Source: UBA6614 sp002433235
GTDB lineage: Bacteria > Verrucomicrobiota > Verrucomicrobiia > Limisphaerales > UBA1100
Assembly (NCBI GenBank): GCA_002433235.1
Contig: DJHS01000122.1
Location: 1 to 19,302, forward strand
Length of the DNA: 19,302 nt
Direction of reading: 5' to 3'
The notes below the pieces were generated by a model. The model saw nothing but the letters and a program-made list of their open reading frames with translations. It did not search any database and was not told where the DNA came from. Positions 6,895 through 14,527 of the stretch are shown in pieces (positions within the stretch are counted from its first letter, which is position 1; the number at the start of each line of letters is the position of its first letter). A program made the position numbers and the translations under genes.

Positions 6895-8202
6895 ATGCGT
6901 GACACGGCCGTGGAAATCATCCGCCACCTGCGTAGCCAGGGGCATGAGGCATACCTCGTTGGTGGCTGTGTGCGCGACGAGCTGCGGGGCGTACCGCCAA
7001 AAGATTACGATATTGCAACCAGTGCCAAGCCGGATGAAGTGGAGGTGCTGTTTGAAAAGACCATTGGGATTGGCAAAAAATTCGGTGTGATGCTTGTGGT
7101 GGAAGGCAGCCGCCAGTTTGAAGTGGCCACTTTCCGGGCAGACGCCCAATACATCGATGGCCGGCACCCCACCGCGGTCACCTTCAGCCATGCCCGCGCG
7201 GATGCGGAAAGGCGGGACTTCACCGTCAACGGCCTTTTTCTGGACCCCATCGACAACATCGTTCACGACTGGGTAGATGGTCAGACCGATCTCGAAGCAA
7301 AGTGCCTGCGCACCATCGGCGATCCCCAAGCCCGTTTTAACGAAGATCACTTGAGACTCCTTCGCGCCGTTCGTTTCGCCGCGCAATTGAATTTCACCAT
7401 CGAGCCCGCCACCTTCGCGACCATCCGAAACTTGTCGAAGAAAATTTGTCTCGTCAGCGCAGAACGCATCCGGGACGAACTCCTGAAACTTTTCCGTCCG
7501 CCCCATGCCGCGCCCGGTCTGGATCTTCTCCGCGACAGCAACTTGATGGATCATGTGTTGCCCGAGCTGCGGCCCACGATCACCTGCGACCAATCGCCCG
7601 AATATCATCCCGAAGGCAGCGTCTACAACCACATCCGGCTTGCCTTGGAGCAGTTGCCCAACAACGCTCATGAAAATCTGCCGTGGACCCTTCTCCTTCA
7701 CGACATCGCCAAGCCCCCCACCGCCAGCGTTGGCAACGATGGGCGCATCCACTTTTATGCCCACGAAAAACTGGGGGCAGAAATGGCCGGCGACATCTTG
7801 GAGCGCCTTCGGTTTCCACGCCGGCAAATCGACGAAATCGTCTTCACCGTCCGGCACCACATGCAATTCAAGGACACCCCCAGGATGCGCAAGGCCACCC
7901 TGCGCCGCATGCTGCTTCGCCCCACCTTCGAGCTGGAGCTGGAGCAACATCGCCTGGATTGCCTTGCCTCCCACGGCCAACTCGACATCCACGATTTTTT
8001 AAAGGAAGAACAACGCACCCTGACCAACCAGCCCGCGCTCATTCCACCATTGGTGCGGGGTGATGACTTGATCGAGCTGGGCATTTCCCCCGGCCCGGCA
8101 ATGGGCAGGCTGCTGGAAACCATCCGCGACCGGCAGTTGTCCGAAGAATTCACCACTCGCGCCGAGGCCTTGGCTTGGGCCAAAGAAAATACTGCCCAAT
8201 GA
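6895..8202 (+). CDS. CCA tRNA nucleotidyltransferase / poly(A) polymerase family protein with HD domain
   Basis: This 435-residue class II nucleotidyltransferase begins with the LVGGCVRDEL signature (residues 21-30), then the metal-binding DYD (37-39) in KDYDIATSA, and RRDFTVNGL (106-114). The central RNA-binding part has the LRLLRAVRFAAQL motif, and an HD domain (LLHDIAKPP, then HEKLGAEMA and VRHHM) follows in the C-terminal half. Enzymes of this layout add or repair the 3' CCA of tRNA; in some bacteria a paralogue adds poly(A), and sequence alone does not settle which activity this one has. The ATG at 6895 is chosen because the frame upstream of it runs through the rpsU terminator. The gene ends 31 nt before the sigma-54 activator. 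Confidence 0.88.
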   Translation: MRDTAVEIIRHLRSQGHEAYLVGGCVRDELRGVPPKDYDIATSAKPDEVEVLFEKTIGIGKKFGVMLVVEGSRQFEVATFRADAQYIDGRHPTAVTFSHARADAERRDFTVNGLFLDPIDNIVHDWVDGQTDLEAKCLRTIGDPQARFNEDHLRLLRAVRFAAQLNFTIEPATFATIRNLSKKICLVSAERIRDELLKLFRPPHAAPGLDLLRDSNLMDHVLPELRPTITCDQSPEYHPEGSVYNHIRLALEQLPNNAHENLPWTLLLHDIAKPPTASVGNDGRIHFYAHEKLGAEMAGDILERLRFPRRQIDEIVFTVRHHMQFKDTPRMRKATLRRMLLRPTFELELEQHRLDCLASHGQLDIHDFLKEEQRTLTNQPALIPPLVRGDDLIELGISPGPAMGRLLETIRDRQLSEEFTTRAEALAWAKENTAQ

Positions 8203-8233
8203 ACTCGCCTCTCCGCTAAACTGCCCGCCCAGA

Positions 8234-9640
8234 ATGGAAAAGCTACTCTTGGTCGATGACGAAGCCGATGTGCGCTACTCGTTCGAGCGCATCTTTGGCG
8301 CGGACGTGGACCTCCACACCGCCGGCAGTGGTGAGGAGGCCTTGGAAGCCATCCCGCGCGTCAGCCCGGACCTTGTCATCATGGATGTCCGCATGGGCGG
8401 CCTCAACGGCATTGAAACCCTCAAGAAGATTCGCGAGTTTGACACCAAGCTGCCCGTCATACTCATGACCGCCTTTGGCACGACGCAGACCGCCATCCAG
8501 GCCATGAAGCATGGCGCCTATGACTACCTTTTAAAACCATTCGACGTGCCCAAGCTCAAGGAGATCATCTCCGGCGCCCTCAAGGCTTCGCGCGACATGA
8601 GGCAAAAGGTCTCCTACGAGCCCTTGCTGGAGAGCGAGGATTACGACCTGGGCATTATCGGCCGCAGCCCGGCCATGCAGGAGGTATTCAAGACCATCGG
8701 CCAACTCGCCGGCGCCAACGCCACCGCACTGGTCACCGGCGAAAGCGGCACCGGCAAGGAACTGGTCGCCCGCGCCATCTACCACCACAGCAACCGCGCC
8801 GACAAACCGTTCCTTGCCGTCAACTGCGCCGCCATTCCCGAAAATCTCCTGGAGAGCGATCTCTTTGGGCACGAGAAAGGCGCGTTCACCGGCGCCAACA
8901 CCCAGCGTATAGGCAAGTTTGAGCAATGCGACGGCGGCACCATTTTCCTCGATGAAATTGGCGACATGACCCTCGCAACCCAAACCAGGATTCTGCGTGT
9001 GCTGCAAAACGGCACCTTCGAGCGCGTCGGCGGCAATGAATCCGTGGAAGTCGACGTGCGCCTCATCGCCGCCACCAACAAGCCCTTGGAGAAAGCCGTC
9101 GAGGCCAAGGAATTTCGCGAAGACCTCTTTTACCGGCTTAATGTCGTCCGGGTTGCCTTGCCCCCCTTGCGCGAGCGCCCCGGCGACATCCCCCTGCTCA
9201 TCGATTATTTCCTGCAAAAATATGCGCCCGGCGACCCACCCGCCATTCAACCCGCCGCCATGGAATTATTGAAATCCCATGACTGGCCCGGCAACGTCCG
9301 CGAACTCGAGAATGCCATCCAGCGCGCCCTCGTCATGGCCAAGGGCGATGCCATCCTGCCCGGCACATTGCCACCGGAAATCACCGGCTCCAGTTCCGCT
9401 GCCTCAGGCGAACCTCCCAGCGCAGATCTCGCTGCCTTGGCCCAAAAACTCTTCCAATGGGCCCGGGCTAACCCCGACCTGCGCATCATCCCCGCCGTCG
9501 AGCGTGAACTTATCATCAACGCCCTCAAGGAAACCGGCGGCAATCAGGTCCAGTCCGCCAAGCTCCTGGGTATTACCCGAGCCACCCTTCGCAAACGCAT
9601 CGAGAAATTTGACATCAAACAGGAACTCTCCATCGGCTGA
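8234..9640 (+). CDS. Sigma-54-dependent response regulator, NtrC family
   Basis: This 468-residue protein has the full three-domain NtrC layout. The receiver domain (1-120) has acidic pocket D8/D9, phosphoacceptor D51, T79 and K101. The AAA+ domain (about 141-380) has Walker A GESGTGKE (169-176), the sigma-54-contacting GAFTGA loop (216-221), Walker B GGTIFLDE (234-241) and the WPGNVRELEN block (351-360). The C-terminal Fis-type HTH (about 425-460) contains GGNQVQSAKLLGITRATLRKRI. It should hydrolyse ATP to open sigma-54 promoters when phosphorylated. No histidine kinase gene is adjacent, so it is an orphan in this window and its signal is unknown. A TAAACT box ends 11 nt before the ATG, but no good -35 accompanies it. 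Confidence 0.95.
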   Translation: MEKLLLVDDEADVRYSFERIFGADVDLHTAGSGEEALEAIPRVSPDLVIMDVRMGGLNGIETLKKIREFDTKLPVILMTAFGTTQTAIQAMKHGAYDYLLKPFDVPKLKEIISGALKASRDMRQKVSYEPLLESEDYDLGIIGRSPAMQEVFKTIGQLAGANATALVTGESGTGKELVARAIYHHSNRADKPFLAVNCAAIPENLLESDLFGHEKGAFTGANTQRIGKFEQCDGGTIFLDEIGDMTLATQTRILRVLQNGTFERVGGNESVEVDVRLIAATNKPLEKAVEAKEFREDLFYRLNVVRVALPPLRERPGDIPLLIDYFLQKYAPGDPPAIQPAAMELLKSHDWPGNVRELENAIQRALVMAKGDAILPGTLPPEITGSSSAASGEPPSADLAALAQKLFQWARANPDLRIIPAVERELIINALKETGGNQVQSAKLLGITRATLRKRIEKFDIKQELSIG

Positions 9641-9652
9641 CCCGCTCCCTCC

Positions 9653-9682
9653 TTGCCAACCTGCCCCCGCGTACGCTTAATT
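9653..9682 (+). promoter_or_regulatory. Predicted leaderless promoter of the serine acetyltransferase gene
   Basis: TTGCCA (9653-9658), an 18-nt spacer and TTAATT (9677-9682) end 6 nt before the GTG at 9689, so the predicted transcription start is at the start codon. The TTG of the -35 box is also an in-frame potential start codon, which could mislead gene finders into a 12-residue extension. Confidence 0.5.
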
Positions 9683-9688
9683 GACCCC

Positions 9689-10600
9689 GTGAATGTCACC
9701 CAACTAACCGACCAGCTCATGGCATCCTATGCCAAGGTCGGTGCCATCAACCACCTCGATGGCAGCAACCTGCCCAGTCGCACCGCCATCGTGGATATCA
9801 CCACCGATCTCCTGCGGCTGGTCTTCCCGGGGTATTTTGATGAAAAGGTGCTGCACTCCTCCGAACTGAAAACAGAGACCGCGCTCCTGATGGATTCCGT
9901 GGCCGGCCGACTGGAGGATGAGGTTTTAAAAAGCATCGAAGCCCATCCCCCCGATGATGCCTCCAAGGCCAACTCGCGCGGAACGGCACGCGAACTGACC
10001 CATGGCTTTCTTGGCCAACTCCCAGCCGTCCGGGAAATACTCACCACTGATGTCGACGCTGCCTTCACCGGTGATCCCGCCGCCAAGAACAAGGACGAGG
10101 TCATCGTGTCCTACCCCTTTATTGAAGCCATCGCCGTACAACGACTCGCCCATGTCCTCTACGAGGAAGGCATCGAGTTTATCCCGCGCATCATGGTGGA
10201 GTGGGCCCACAGCCGCACGGGCATGGACCTGCATCCCGGCGCCAAGATCGGATCCCACTTTTTCATCGACCACGGCACCGGCACCGTGATTGGCGAAACC
10301 ACCATCATTGGCAACCACGTGAAGATGTACCACGGCGTCACCCTCGGCGCACGCTCCACCTCGGGCGGGCAACAATTGCGCGGCCAGAAACGCCATCCCA
10401 CCATCGAGGATCACGTCACCATTTACCCCGGCGCAACCATCCTGGGTGGAGAAACCGTCATCGGTGCCCACAGCACAATTGGTGGCAACGTCTTCCTAAT
10501 GGACAGCGTGGAACCGCAATCTCTCGTCATCTACGACGGCCTCGACATGCGGGTGCTAAACAAGCAGGAAAAAGTAAAAGCCAGCGACTTTCATATTTAG
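9689..10600 (+). CDS. cysE: Serine O-acetyltransferase
   Basis: The enzyme makes O-acetyl-L-serine from serine and acetyl-CoA, the first step of cysteine synthesis. The 303-residue product has the helical N-terminal half of the long (about 300 aa) SAT form, then the left-handed beta-helix from about residue 170. Catalytic-region motifs are clear: EWAHSRTGMDLHPGAKIG (171-188), FFIDHGTGTVIGET (191-204, with D194/H195), and hexapeptide repeats through IGAHSTIGGNVF. I start at the GTG at 9689 because a promoter-like TTGCCA/TTAATT pair ends just before it; a TTG at 9653 would add 12 residues. The partner cysK is not in the window. Confidence 0.9.
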   Translation: MNVTQLTDQLMASYAKVGAINHLDGSNLPSRTAIVDITTDLLRLVFPGYFDEKVLHSSELKTETALLMDSVAGRLEDEVLKSIEAHPPDDASKANSRGTARELTHGFLGQLPAVREILTTDVDAAFTGDPAAKNKDEVIVSYPFIEAIAVQRLAHVLYEEGIEFIPRIMVEWAHSRTGMDLHPGAKIGSHFFIDHGTGTVIGETTIIGNHVKMYHGVTLGARSTSGGQQLRGQKRHPTIEDHVTIYPGATILGGETVIGAHSTIGGNVFLMDSVEPQSLVIYDGLDMRVLNKQEKVKASDFHI

Positions 10601-10706
10601 CCGCTGACTTTTCCTCTTCAGAAACCACCATCCGACACTCGTCAATCATCAATGAAACTCAAGAGATTGATGTATGCTGAATATTGAGCGGTGGAAGCAG
10701 CGCGAA

Positions 10707-12113
10707 TTACACTAACTCCCGAATCGGCTTCCCGATGTCGCAAAGATACTGCGGGCGACCCGTGGTGTCCTCCACTGTGACAGCATTGGGGTTCAGACCA
10801 AGGTTGTGGTAGAGAGTGGCCATCACGTCCTGATAATGCACGGGACGGGCCGTAGGCTCGCCCGCAAGCTTGTCGGTGGCGCCAATGACTTGGCCGACGT
10901 TCATGCCACCGCCGGCAAGGATGGCCGGCGACACACGCGGCCAGTGGTCGCGTCCCGCGTTCTTGTTGATGCGCGGTGTGCGGCCGAATTCGCCCCAAGC
11001 CACCACAGTCACATCGTCCAGCATGCCGCGTTCCCGCAGATCGCCGATCAGTGTAGCCAGCGCATGATCCACCACGGGCACAAGGTGCTGCATTCGGGTA
11101 AAATTTTTCGAGTGCGTATCAAAATCACTGAAGCTGACGCTGACAACACGCACGCCCGCCTCAATAAGACGCCGCGCGAGGAGCAGCTTGCGCGAGGCAT
11201 TGTAGCCGTCGGCAGTGTAAAAGCGCTCGCCTTCCTCCTTGTGCCGCGGTGTGTAGCGAGCGAGCACCTTGGGATCTTCCTTCTCGAGATCGAGGGCGTC
11301 ACCAAACTTGCCTGACAACAGAATACCAAGCGCCTGTTGGTTAAATCGGTCCATCGCATCCATCATGCGCGAGTTGTCGGCGCGACGGCGTATGGTGTCG
11401 AACGAGTGCAGCAAGCCCACACGGTCATCAAGCCGGGATGCCTTCAAGCCGGGCAGCAATTTCAAGCTCACTTGATGGTTGTTGCCCAGACGCGCCAGTT
11501 CGCCCTGCATCCCTTTTTCAAGTTCACGCTTGAACAGGTGCGAGATGTCTGGCCGGAACGGCTTGTATGCGGGCCCAAGGAATCCGGCGCGAGCACTGTT
11601 GCGCGCCAACGGCCGACCCTGCATAAGGTCCACAAAGGCCGGGGCTTGTCCGGTGGAACCTAGCAATCGATCCATCACGCACCCCATCGCTGGGCGCCCG
11701 CCGATGCCGGCAAGATCCTTGATGTTGTAGCCACTCTGGCACTGAAAACCATCATGCCGACCAGCGCTTCCCACAAGCGACCGAATGAAGGCAAACTGGT
11801 TGGCCATCGCGGCAACCTGTGGCATTAACTCAGTAAGATGCACGCCGGGCAGCTTGCTCCGCAGCGGGGCAAAAGTGCCACGCATCTCGGCGGGTGCTTC
11901 GGGCTTGGGGTCAATCATGTCCATCTGCGGCGGTCCGCCGTCGAGATGGATGTTGATGACCGCCTTGCGGGAGGAACCAATCCCGGCAGCTTCCTCAGCG
12001 CGCAACAAGCTGGCCAGTGTAAGACCACTCATGCCCATCGCGCCCGCCGACAGAAATCCGCGCCGCGAAACGCCGTCGCAGTGCGTGATCTTGTTACCGA
12101 CTAAGTCCAACAT
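10707..12113 (-). CDS. DUF1501 domain-containing protein, Tat-exported
   Basis: This 468-residue protein begins with a twin-arginine signal, SRRGFLSAGAMG (residues 16-27), followed by a hydrophobic stretch, so it should be exported folded, perhaps with a cofactor. The body carries hallmark DUF1501 blocks: INIHLDGGPPQMDMIDPKP near the start and GEFGRTPRINKNAGRDHWP with the following AILAGGG...YQDVMATLYHNLGL near the end. DUF1501 belongs to the alkaline-phosphatase/sulfatase fold superfamily, is expanded in Planctomycetota and Verrucomicrobiota, and usually sits beside a DUF1549/DUF1553 cytochrome-type partner. No such partner is adjacent here. The substrate is unknown. It converges with cysE across 106 nt; a weak CATCAAT/ATTGATG hairpin (10647-10672) lacks a T-run and is not called a terminator. 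Confidence 0.92.
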   Translation of the reverse strand: MLDLVGNKITHCDGVSRRGFLSAGAMGMSGLTLASLLRAEEAAGIGSSRKAVINIHLDGGPPQMDMIDPKPEAPAEMRGTFAPLRSKLPGVHLTELMPQVAAMANQFAFIRSLVGSAGRHDGFQCQSGYNIKDLAGIGGRPAMGCVMDRLLGSTGQAPAFVDLMQGRPLARNSARAGFLGPAYKPFRPDISHLFKRELEKGMQGELARLGNNHQVSLKLLPGLKASRLDDRVGLLHSFDTIRRRADNSRMMDAMDRFNQQALGILLSGKFGDALDLEKEDPKVLARYTPRHKEEGERFYTADGYNASRKLLLARRLIEAGVRVVSVSFSDFDTHSKNFTRMQHLVPVVDHALATLIGDLRERGMLDDVTVVAWGEFGRTPRINKNAGRDHWPRVSPAILAGGGMNVGQVIGATDKLAGEPTARPVHYQDVMATLYHNLGLNPNAVTVEDTTGRPQYLCDIGKPIRELV

Positions 12114-12199
12114 CGCCGTGGGTTAGACTGACCTGTGGGGAAGGTTTCTTCAAGGCAATTGAAACGGGGGGAAGGATCAAATCTCAACAACCTAGGGCC

Positions 12200-12253
12200 T
12201 GGTCATTGGGGTTTGGTCATTCCCTGACTCTTGGAGATTGGGCCTTGAGCATT
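12200..12253. repeat. Degenerate TGGNCATT iterative repeat
   Basis: Four octamers close to TGGTCATT start at 12200, 12214, 12232 and 12246 (TGGTCATT twice, then TGGAGATT and TGAGCATT), at distances of 14, 18 and 14 nt. The last one overlaps the stop region of the minus-strand gene. A related set lies at 13776-13822. Confidence 0.45.
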
Positions 12254-12863
12254 AAACAAATACCGGACTGTCCTTGATGGGTTTGCGCAACTCCGGCGGC
12301 AGCCCAAATTGTTCGTCCACAAATCCGTCCAGCCGATCGCGTGTCTTTTGCGAGAGCAATTCGTTCATTTCTTCGCTCACATCCCCAATGATCGCCATCG
12401 GCAGACCGCTAAACACCAAGTCCGGCCCGTCGCAAAATGCGTAGATATGACGCTCATCCGCCCCATCCACCGGCCGCCCCGTAATGAAGCAATGTGACAA
12501 CCAAGCCGACACATCCGTGCCTCTTTCCTCCAGCATCTTCTCGTTTCGCGCCTCCATGTCAAACTGGTCCATGTAGGCGTTGATCCGCTGGATCGATTCC
12601 TCCGAAAGTTCCTCCATCATCCGTTCACGGCAGGGCAAGCAAAGCGCATATTCAAAAATCACCTCTTCACGATGAAATGCCTTGTGAATCAGGTATGGAG
12701 TTCCGTCCTCCCGCAATTCCGTCCCGCACACCGTGCACTTTGAAAACGGGCCTTCCTCAAGAAACGAGTGAAACACCGGCGGCACTTCAACGTAGTTGGC
12801 GGGAATTTCAAATTCTTCATCTTCAAATTCACGCTGGAATTCGTTGTCGTCGCGCTCCGCCAT
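12252..12863 (-). CDS. Conserved-looking unknown protein with a CxxC...CxxC zinc-ribbon motif
   Basis: I do not recognise the family. The 203-residue protein is strongly acidic at its N-terminus, then has CTVC (43-46) and CLPC (75-78) about 28 residues apart, consistent with a structural zinc site, and two further cysteines at 125 and 144. The C-terminal half is mixed helical with no obvious membrane segment or signal, so it is probably cytoplasmic. A leaderless-type promoter ends 7 nt before its ATG. It is divergent from clpS across 99 nt with back-to-back promoters, which could couple its expression to the N-degron genes, but no function follows from that. Codon use resembles its neighbours. 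Confidence 0.75.
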   Translation of the reverse strand: MAERDDNEFQREFEDEEFEIPANYVEVPPVFHSFLEEGPFSKCTVCGTELREDGTPYLIHKAFHREEVIFEYALCLPCRERMMEELSEESIQRINAYMDQFDMEARNEKMLEERGTDVSAWLSHCFITGRPVDGADERHIYAFCDGPDLVFSGLPMAIIGDVSEEMNELLSQKTRDRLDGFVDEQFGLPPELRKPIKDSPVFV

Positions 12864-12870
12864 CGCCTGT

Positions 12871-12898
12871 ACTTTACCGCGAGGGTTGGAAATGACAA
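12871..12898 (-). promoter_or_regulatory. Leaderless-type promoter of the CxxC protein gene
   Basis: On the minus strand TTGTCA (12898-12893), a 16-nt spacer and TAAAGT (12876-12871) end 7 nt before the ATG at 12863, so the predicted start of transcription is at the start codon. No ribosome binding site is present. Confidence 0.5.
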
Positions 12899-12928
12899 AC
12901 GTTCATTGACCTGCCCGCAAACTCCCTC

Positions 12929-12957
12929 TTGAAAATTCGATTCCGAAATTTGAATAT
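12929..12957 (+). promoter_or_regulatory. Leaderless-type promoter of clpS
   Basis: TTGAAA (12929-12934), a 17-nt spacer and GAATAT (12952-12957) end 5 nt before the GTG at 12963. Predicted transcription start coincides with the start codon and no ribosome binding site is visible. The -10 is a modest match. Confidence 0.45.
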
Positions 12958-12962
12958 CCCGC

Positions 12963-13271
12963 GTGCCCGAGACCACCATCCCAGAAGTGCTGCCCGCCGA
13001 GGAAACCCGGACGCAATCCAGCACCGATGACGCCCTTGACCCCGGCTACCTGGTTATTTGCTGGGATGACCCCGTAAACCTCATGGAATATGTCACCCAC
13101 GTGTTCATGACCGTTTTTGGATGGCCCCGCTCCAAGGCTGAAAAGCACATGCTTCAGGTGCACCGCCAAGGCAAAAGCATCCTTGCCCGCGACGGCCTCG
13201 AACGCGCCGAACACTACGTTCACCGCCTTCAAGGCTACGGTCTGACCGCCACCCTGGAGCACGACGAATGA
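12963..13271 (+). CDS. clpS: ClpS, ATP-dependent Clp protease adaptor (N-degron recognition)
   Basis: ClpS binds proteins with N-terminal Leu, Phe, Tyr or Trp and hands them to a ClpA/ClpC unfoldase. The 102-residue product has a flexible 28-residue N-terminus and then the ClpS core: VICWDDPVNLMEYV (31-44), FGWPRSKAEKHMLQVHRQGK (52-71, with the pocket H67) and a closing ATLEHDE. The WDDPVNLM form resembles actinobacterial ClpS rather than the proteobacterial VNDDYTPM form. The GTG start is supported by the promoter directly before it; no ATG lies between it and the core domain. It overlaps the next gene by 4 nt (ATGA), and aat follows, so this looks like an N-degron operon. Confidence 0.9.
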   Translation: MPETTIPEVLPAEETRTQSSTDDALDPGYLVICWDDPVNLMEYVTHVFMTVFGWPRSKAEKHMLQVHRQGKSILARDGLERAEHYVHRLQGYGLTATLEHDE

Positions 13272-13747
13272 AAACGCTCACCCACGAGGATGGCCACCGC
13301 AGAGTGCGGCTTACCACAAACGAGAAGGAACTCCTGCTCACCCTCCTCCCCCAATACCCAAAGCTCCCCAATCATCACCCAAATGGCAGCGATGACAGCG
13401 ACGCCAACCCACTCCTAAAGGAAGCGTTGGCTGACCTCCGAAATAAAAACCGTGCCACCACCCGGGCATTCTTGGCCGACACATCCCGCTTCCAGCCCGA
13501 CGGTAAAGACTGGATACTGACCCTCACCGACACCGATCTCGAGTGGCTCCTGCAGGTTTTAAACGACCTCCGTGTCGGCAGTTGGCGTGCCCTTGGAAGC
13601 CCTCAACAGGATGAAGATGGCAGCTACGTCAATTTTGATCATCTGACTGATGAAAACATCGGCGACCTCTGGACCATGGAAATTTGCGGAGCCTTGCAAT
13701 ACGAGCTACTAAAGGAATTGCATGGGGAAAATCCCAATGAGCAATGA
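13268..13747 (+). CDS. DUF2017-like protein, coupled to clpS
   Basis: The 159-residue product resembles DUF2017 proteins, which in actinobacteria are commonly encoded directly after clpS. Supporting features are the N-terminal LTTNEKELLLTLLPQYPKL, a central ADTSRFQPDG, and the DTDLEWLLQVLNDLRVGSWRALGSP block (about 107-131) ahead of a C-terminal helical WTMEICGALQYELL segment. The function is unknown; the pairing suggests a role with ClpS or the Clp protease. It starts inside the clpS stop (ATGA overlap) and is thus translationally coupled. The family call rests on memory of the pattern plus position, so it is moderate. Confidence 0.7.
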   Translation: MKTLTHEDGHRRVRLTTNEKELLLTLLPQYPKLPNHHPNGSDDSDANPLLKEALADLRNKNRATTRAFLADTSRFQPDGKDWILTLTDTDLEWLLQVLNDLRVGSWRALGSPQQDEDGSYVNFDHLTDENIGDLWTMEICGALQYELLKELHGENPNEQ

Positions 13748-13775
13748 CCAAGCTCCAGCAACCAAACTCGGGGGT

Positions 13776-13822
13776 TGGACATTGATGTTTCCTTGGACAT
13801 TGGAAATTTCAAATCGGTCATT
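13776..13822. repeat. Degenerate TGGNCATT iterative repeat
   Basis: TGGACATT occurs at 13776-13783 and 13794-13801 and a variant CGGTCATT at 13815-13822 (spacing 18 and 21 nt). Because TTG occurs in these units, they create a false in-frame start for aat at 13775. It is related to the array at 12200-12253. Confidence 0.45.
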
Positions 13823-13828
13823 CCAATA

Positions 13829-14470
13829 ATGGAACCCCTCGATGACACCCTCTGGTTCCCGGAACCACGGGACCATGAAATCGTCGCCCTTGGCGGCGAC
13901 CTTTCCGTCGAGCGCCTCCTCCTCGCCTACCGCAGCGGCATCTTCCCGTGGAGCGCCGACCCCATCACCTGGTGGTCGCCCGACCCGCGCGCCATCTTCG
14001 AGCTGGACCACTTTCACATCCCTACCCGTCTCGCCAAAACCCTGCGAAGCGGCCGTTTCACTTTCACCCGCAACCACGCCTTCCGCAAAGTCATCACCGC
14101 CTGCGCCGAGCGCCCCCGCGGCGAGGACTCTTGGATTGGCCCGGAATTCATCGCCGCCTACACCCGGCTTCACGAAGCCGGACACGCCCACAGCGTCGAG
14201 TGCTGGGCCGGCGGCCAGCTCGCCGGCGGCATCTACGGCATTAGCCTCCACGGCCTCTTCGCCGGCGAATCCATGTTCCATCACGTCACCGATGCCGGCA
14301 AAGCCGCCCTCTGCCACCTCGTCGAGCATTTAAAAAAACGCGGCCACCAACTCTTCGATCTCCAAATGCTCACTCCCGCCACCGAGCAATTCGGTGCCAT
14401 TGAAGTCCCACGCGCGGAATATTTGAACCGACTGGAAAAAGCGATGAAGGTTGAATGCTCATTCGACTGA
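13829..14470 (+). CDS. aat: Leucyl/phenylalanyl-tRNA--protein transferase
   Basis: Aat transfers Leu or Phe from aminoacyl-tRNA to the N-terminal Lys or Arg of proteins, creating N-degrons read by ClpS. The 213-residue product has the family signatures: FPEPRDHEIVALGGDLSVERLLLAYRSGIFPW (10-41), then WWSPDPRAIF, the SWIGPEF...Y(T)RLHEAGHAHSVECW centre, and the FAGESMFHH...FDLQMLTPATEQFGA end. The ATG at 13829 puts the start close to the conserved block; a TTG at 13775 in a repeat would add 18 residues without similarity. It follows clpS and the DUF2017-like gene on the same strand after about 80 nt. Confidence 0.93.
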   Translation: MEPLDDTLWFPEPRDHEIVALGGDLSVERLLLAYRSGIFPWSADPITWWSPDPRAIFELDHFHIPTRLAKTLRSGRFTFTRNHAFRKVITACAERPRGEDSWIGPEFIAAYTRLHEAGHAHSVECWAGGQLAGGIYGISLHGLFAGESMFHHVTDAGKAALCHLVEHLKKRGHQLFDLQMLTPATEQFGAIEVPRAEYLNRLEKAMKVECSFD

Positions 14471-14527
14471 CGCCTGTTAATTGAATCCACTTGTCGCCCT
14501 CTCGCCCTCTCCTCCACTCTTAGCCCG

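Noticed and set aside
8217..8222. TAAACT as -10 box for the NtrC-type gene
   Set aside because: No acceptable -35 lies 15-19 nt upstream, and the gap to the ATG (11 nt) differs from the other predicted leaderless promoters.
10647..10672. CATCAAT/ATTGATG hairpin as a bidirectional terminator between cysE and the DUF1501 gene
   Set aside because: The stem is AT-rich and 7 bp with a 12-nt loop and no T-run on either side.
13775..13828. TTG start for aat at 13775
   Set aside because: It lies in a repetitive TTGGACATT region and adds 18 residues without family similarity; the ATG at 13829 starts just before the conserved block.
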